NCBI GenBank assembly: GCA_934546685.1
Contig: CAKTEB010000031.1
Span: 1-24,080 of the forward strand
DNA: 24,080 nucleotides
Direction of reading: 5' to 3'
Source of the DNA: an uncultured Oscillospiraceae bacterium
GTDB taxonomy: Bacteria > Bacillota > Clostridia > Oscillospirales > Oscillospiraceae
Shown: piece after piece, positions 23,920-24,080 of the stretch
Layout: the number at the start of each line of letters is the position of its first letter
Numbering within the stretch: position 1 is the first letter of the stretch
Position numbers and translations under genes: made by a program
The notes under the pieces: model-generated
What the model saw: the letters and a program-made list of their open reading frames with translations, nothing else
Told to the model about the DNA's origin: nothing
Databases searched by the model: none

Positions 23920-24080
23920 ATGGATAAAATTGATATGCACGTACACACCACCGCCTCCGACGGCACCATGCGCCCGGAGCACGTGGTTTCTCTGGCGGCT
24001 ATGCAGGGACTCCAGGCCATTGCCATCACCGACCATGACACCATGGACGGCATTGTAGAAGCGGGCAAGGCGGGGGAACT
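23920..24080 (+). CDS. PHP-domain phosphoesterase, N-terminal fragment
   Basis: The window ends after 53 codons. The visible part contains the first two PHP metal motifs: HVHTTASDG (7-15) and ITDHDTMDG (36-44). The family includes YciV/RNase AM-type enzymes that hydrolyse 3',5'-nucleoside bisphosphates (pAp) and short RNA 5' ends; PHP polymerase domains are less likely since the motif starts at residue 7. The ATG follows AGAAAGG with 9 bases between. The gene is 63 bases after the glycosylase and may share its transcript. Confidence 0.85.
   Translation, partial: MDKIDMHVHTTASDGTMRPEHVVSLAAMQGLQAIAITDHDTMDGIVEAGKAGE

Overview
The window looks like chromosomal DNA of a GC-rich, gut-type clostridium. 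Oscillospiraceae (Flavonifractor, Pseudoflavonifractor or Lawsonibacter-like) is my inference. It rests on high GC with Bacillota features: purine-rich Shine-Dalgarno sites, TTGACA/TATAAT promoters, HemZ, a SpoVB-type flippase, a bifunctional Rel, and ThrE split into two small proteins. I found no rRNA, tRNA, CRISPR array, IS element or phage gene.

Region 1 (1-12989, all minus strand). A tight 11-gene series starts at a good promoter (12961-12989). It reads recJ, rel, dtd, an MBL-fold hydrolase, hemZ, a nucleoside kinase, purine nucleoside phosphorylase, an MTA/SAH-type deaminase, a SpoVB-like flippase, mazG and hup, and ends at an intrinsic terminator (236-273). Most junctions overlap or are a few bases apart. 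The genes group around stress and housekeeping: DNA repair, (p)ppGpp, D-aminoacyl-tRNA removal, purine/SAM by-product salvage, NTP cleansing and nucleoid structure. Beyond the terminator, a perfect-consensus promoter flanked by direct repeats drives a gene cut off by the left edge, possibly a small regulator.

Region 2 (12927-16550). A divergent intergenic region feeds a large plus-strand secreted protein with a signal peptide, Gly/Pro tract, BspA-like repeat remnant, probable beta-helix, proline-rich stalk and C-terminal membrane anchor. A strong hairpin separates it from a convergent two-gene threonine/serine exporter (ThrE halves, minus strand), which has its own promoter.

Region 3 (17839-21485, plus). 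A three-gene operon encodes a D-2-hydroxyacid dehydrogenase, a trigger-factor-like chaperone/isomerase without the usual ribosome-docking loop, and a D-aminoacylase-type amidohydrolase. The combination is unusual.

Region 4 (21486-24080, plus). A structured leader with two -10 elements precedes a flavoprotein of the fumarate-reductase superfamily. Its codon use suggests high expression, and it lacks the residues that define fumarate reductases, so its substrate is unknown. It ends at a clear terminator. A DNA-deoxyinosine glycosylase-like gene and the start of a PHP-domain phosphoesterase follow.

I did not find a clear new defence or mobile system. The best candidates for something undescribed are the trigger-factor-like/D-aminoacylase operon, the flavoprotein with its leader, and the surface protein.
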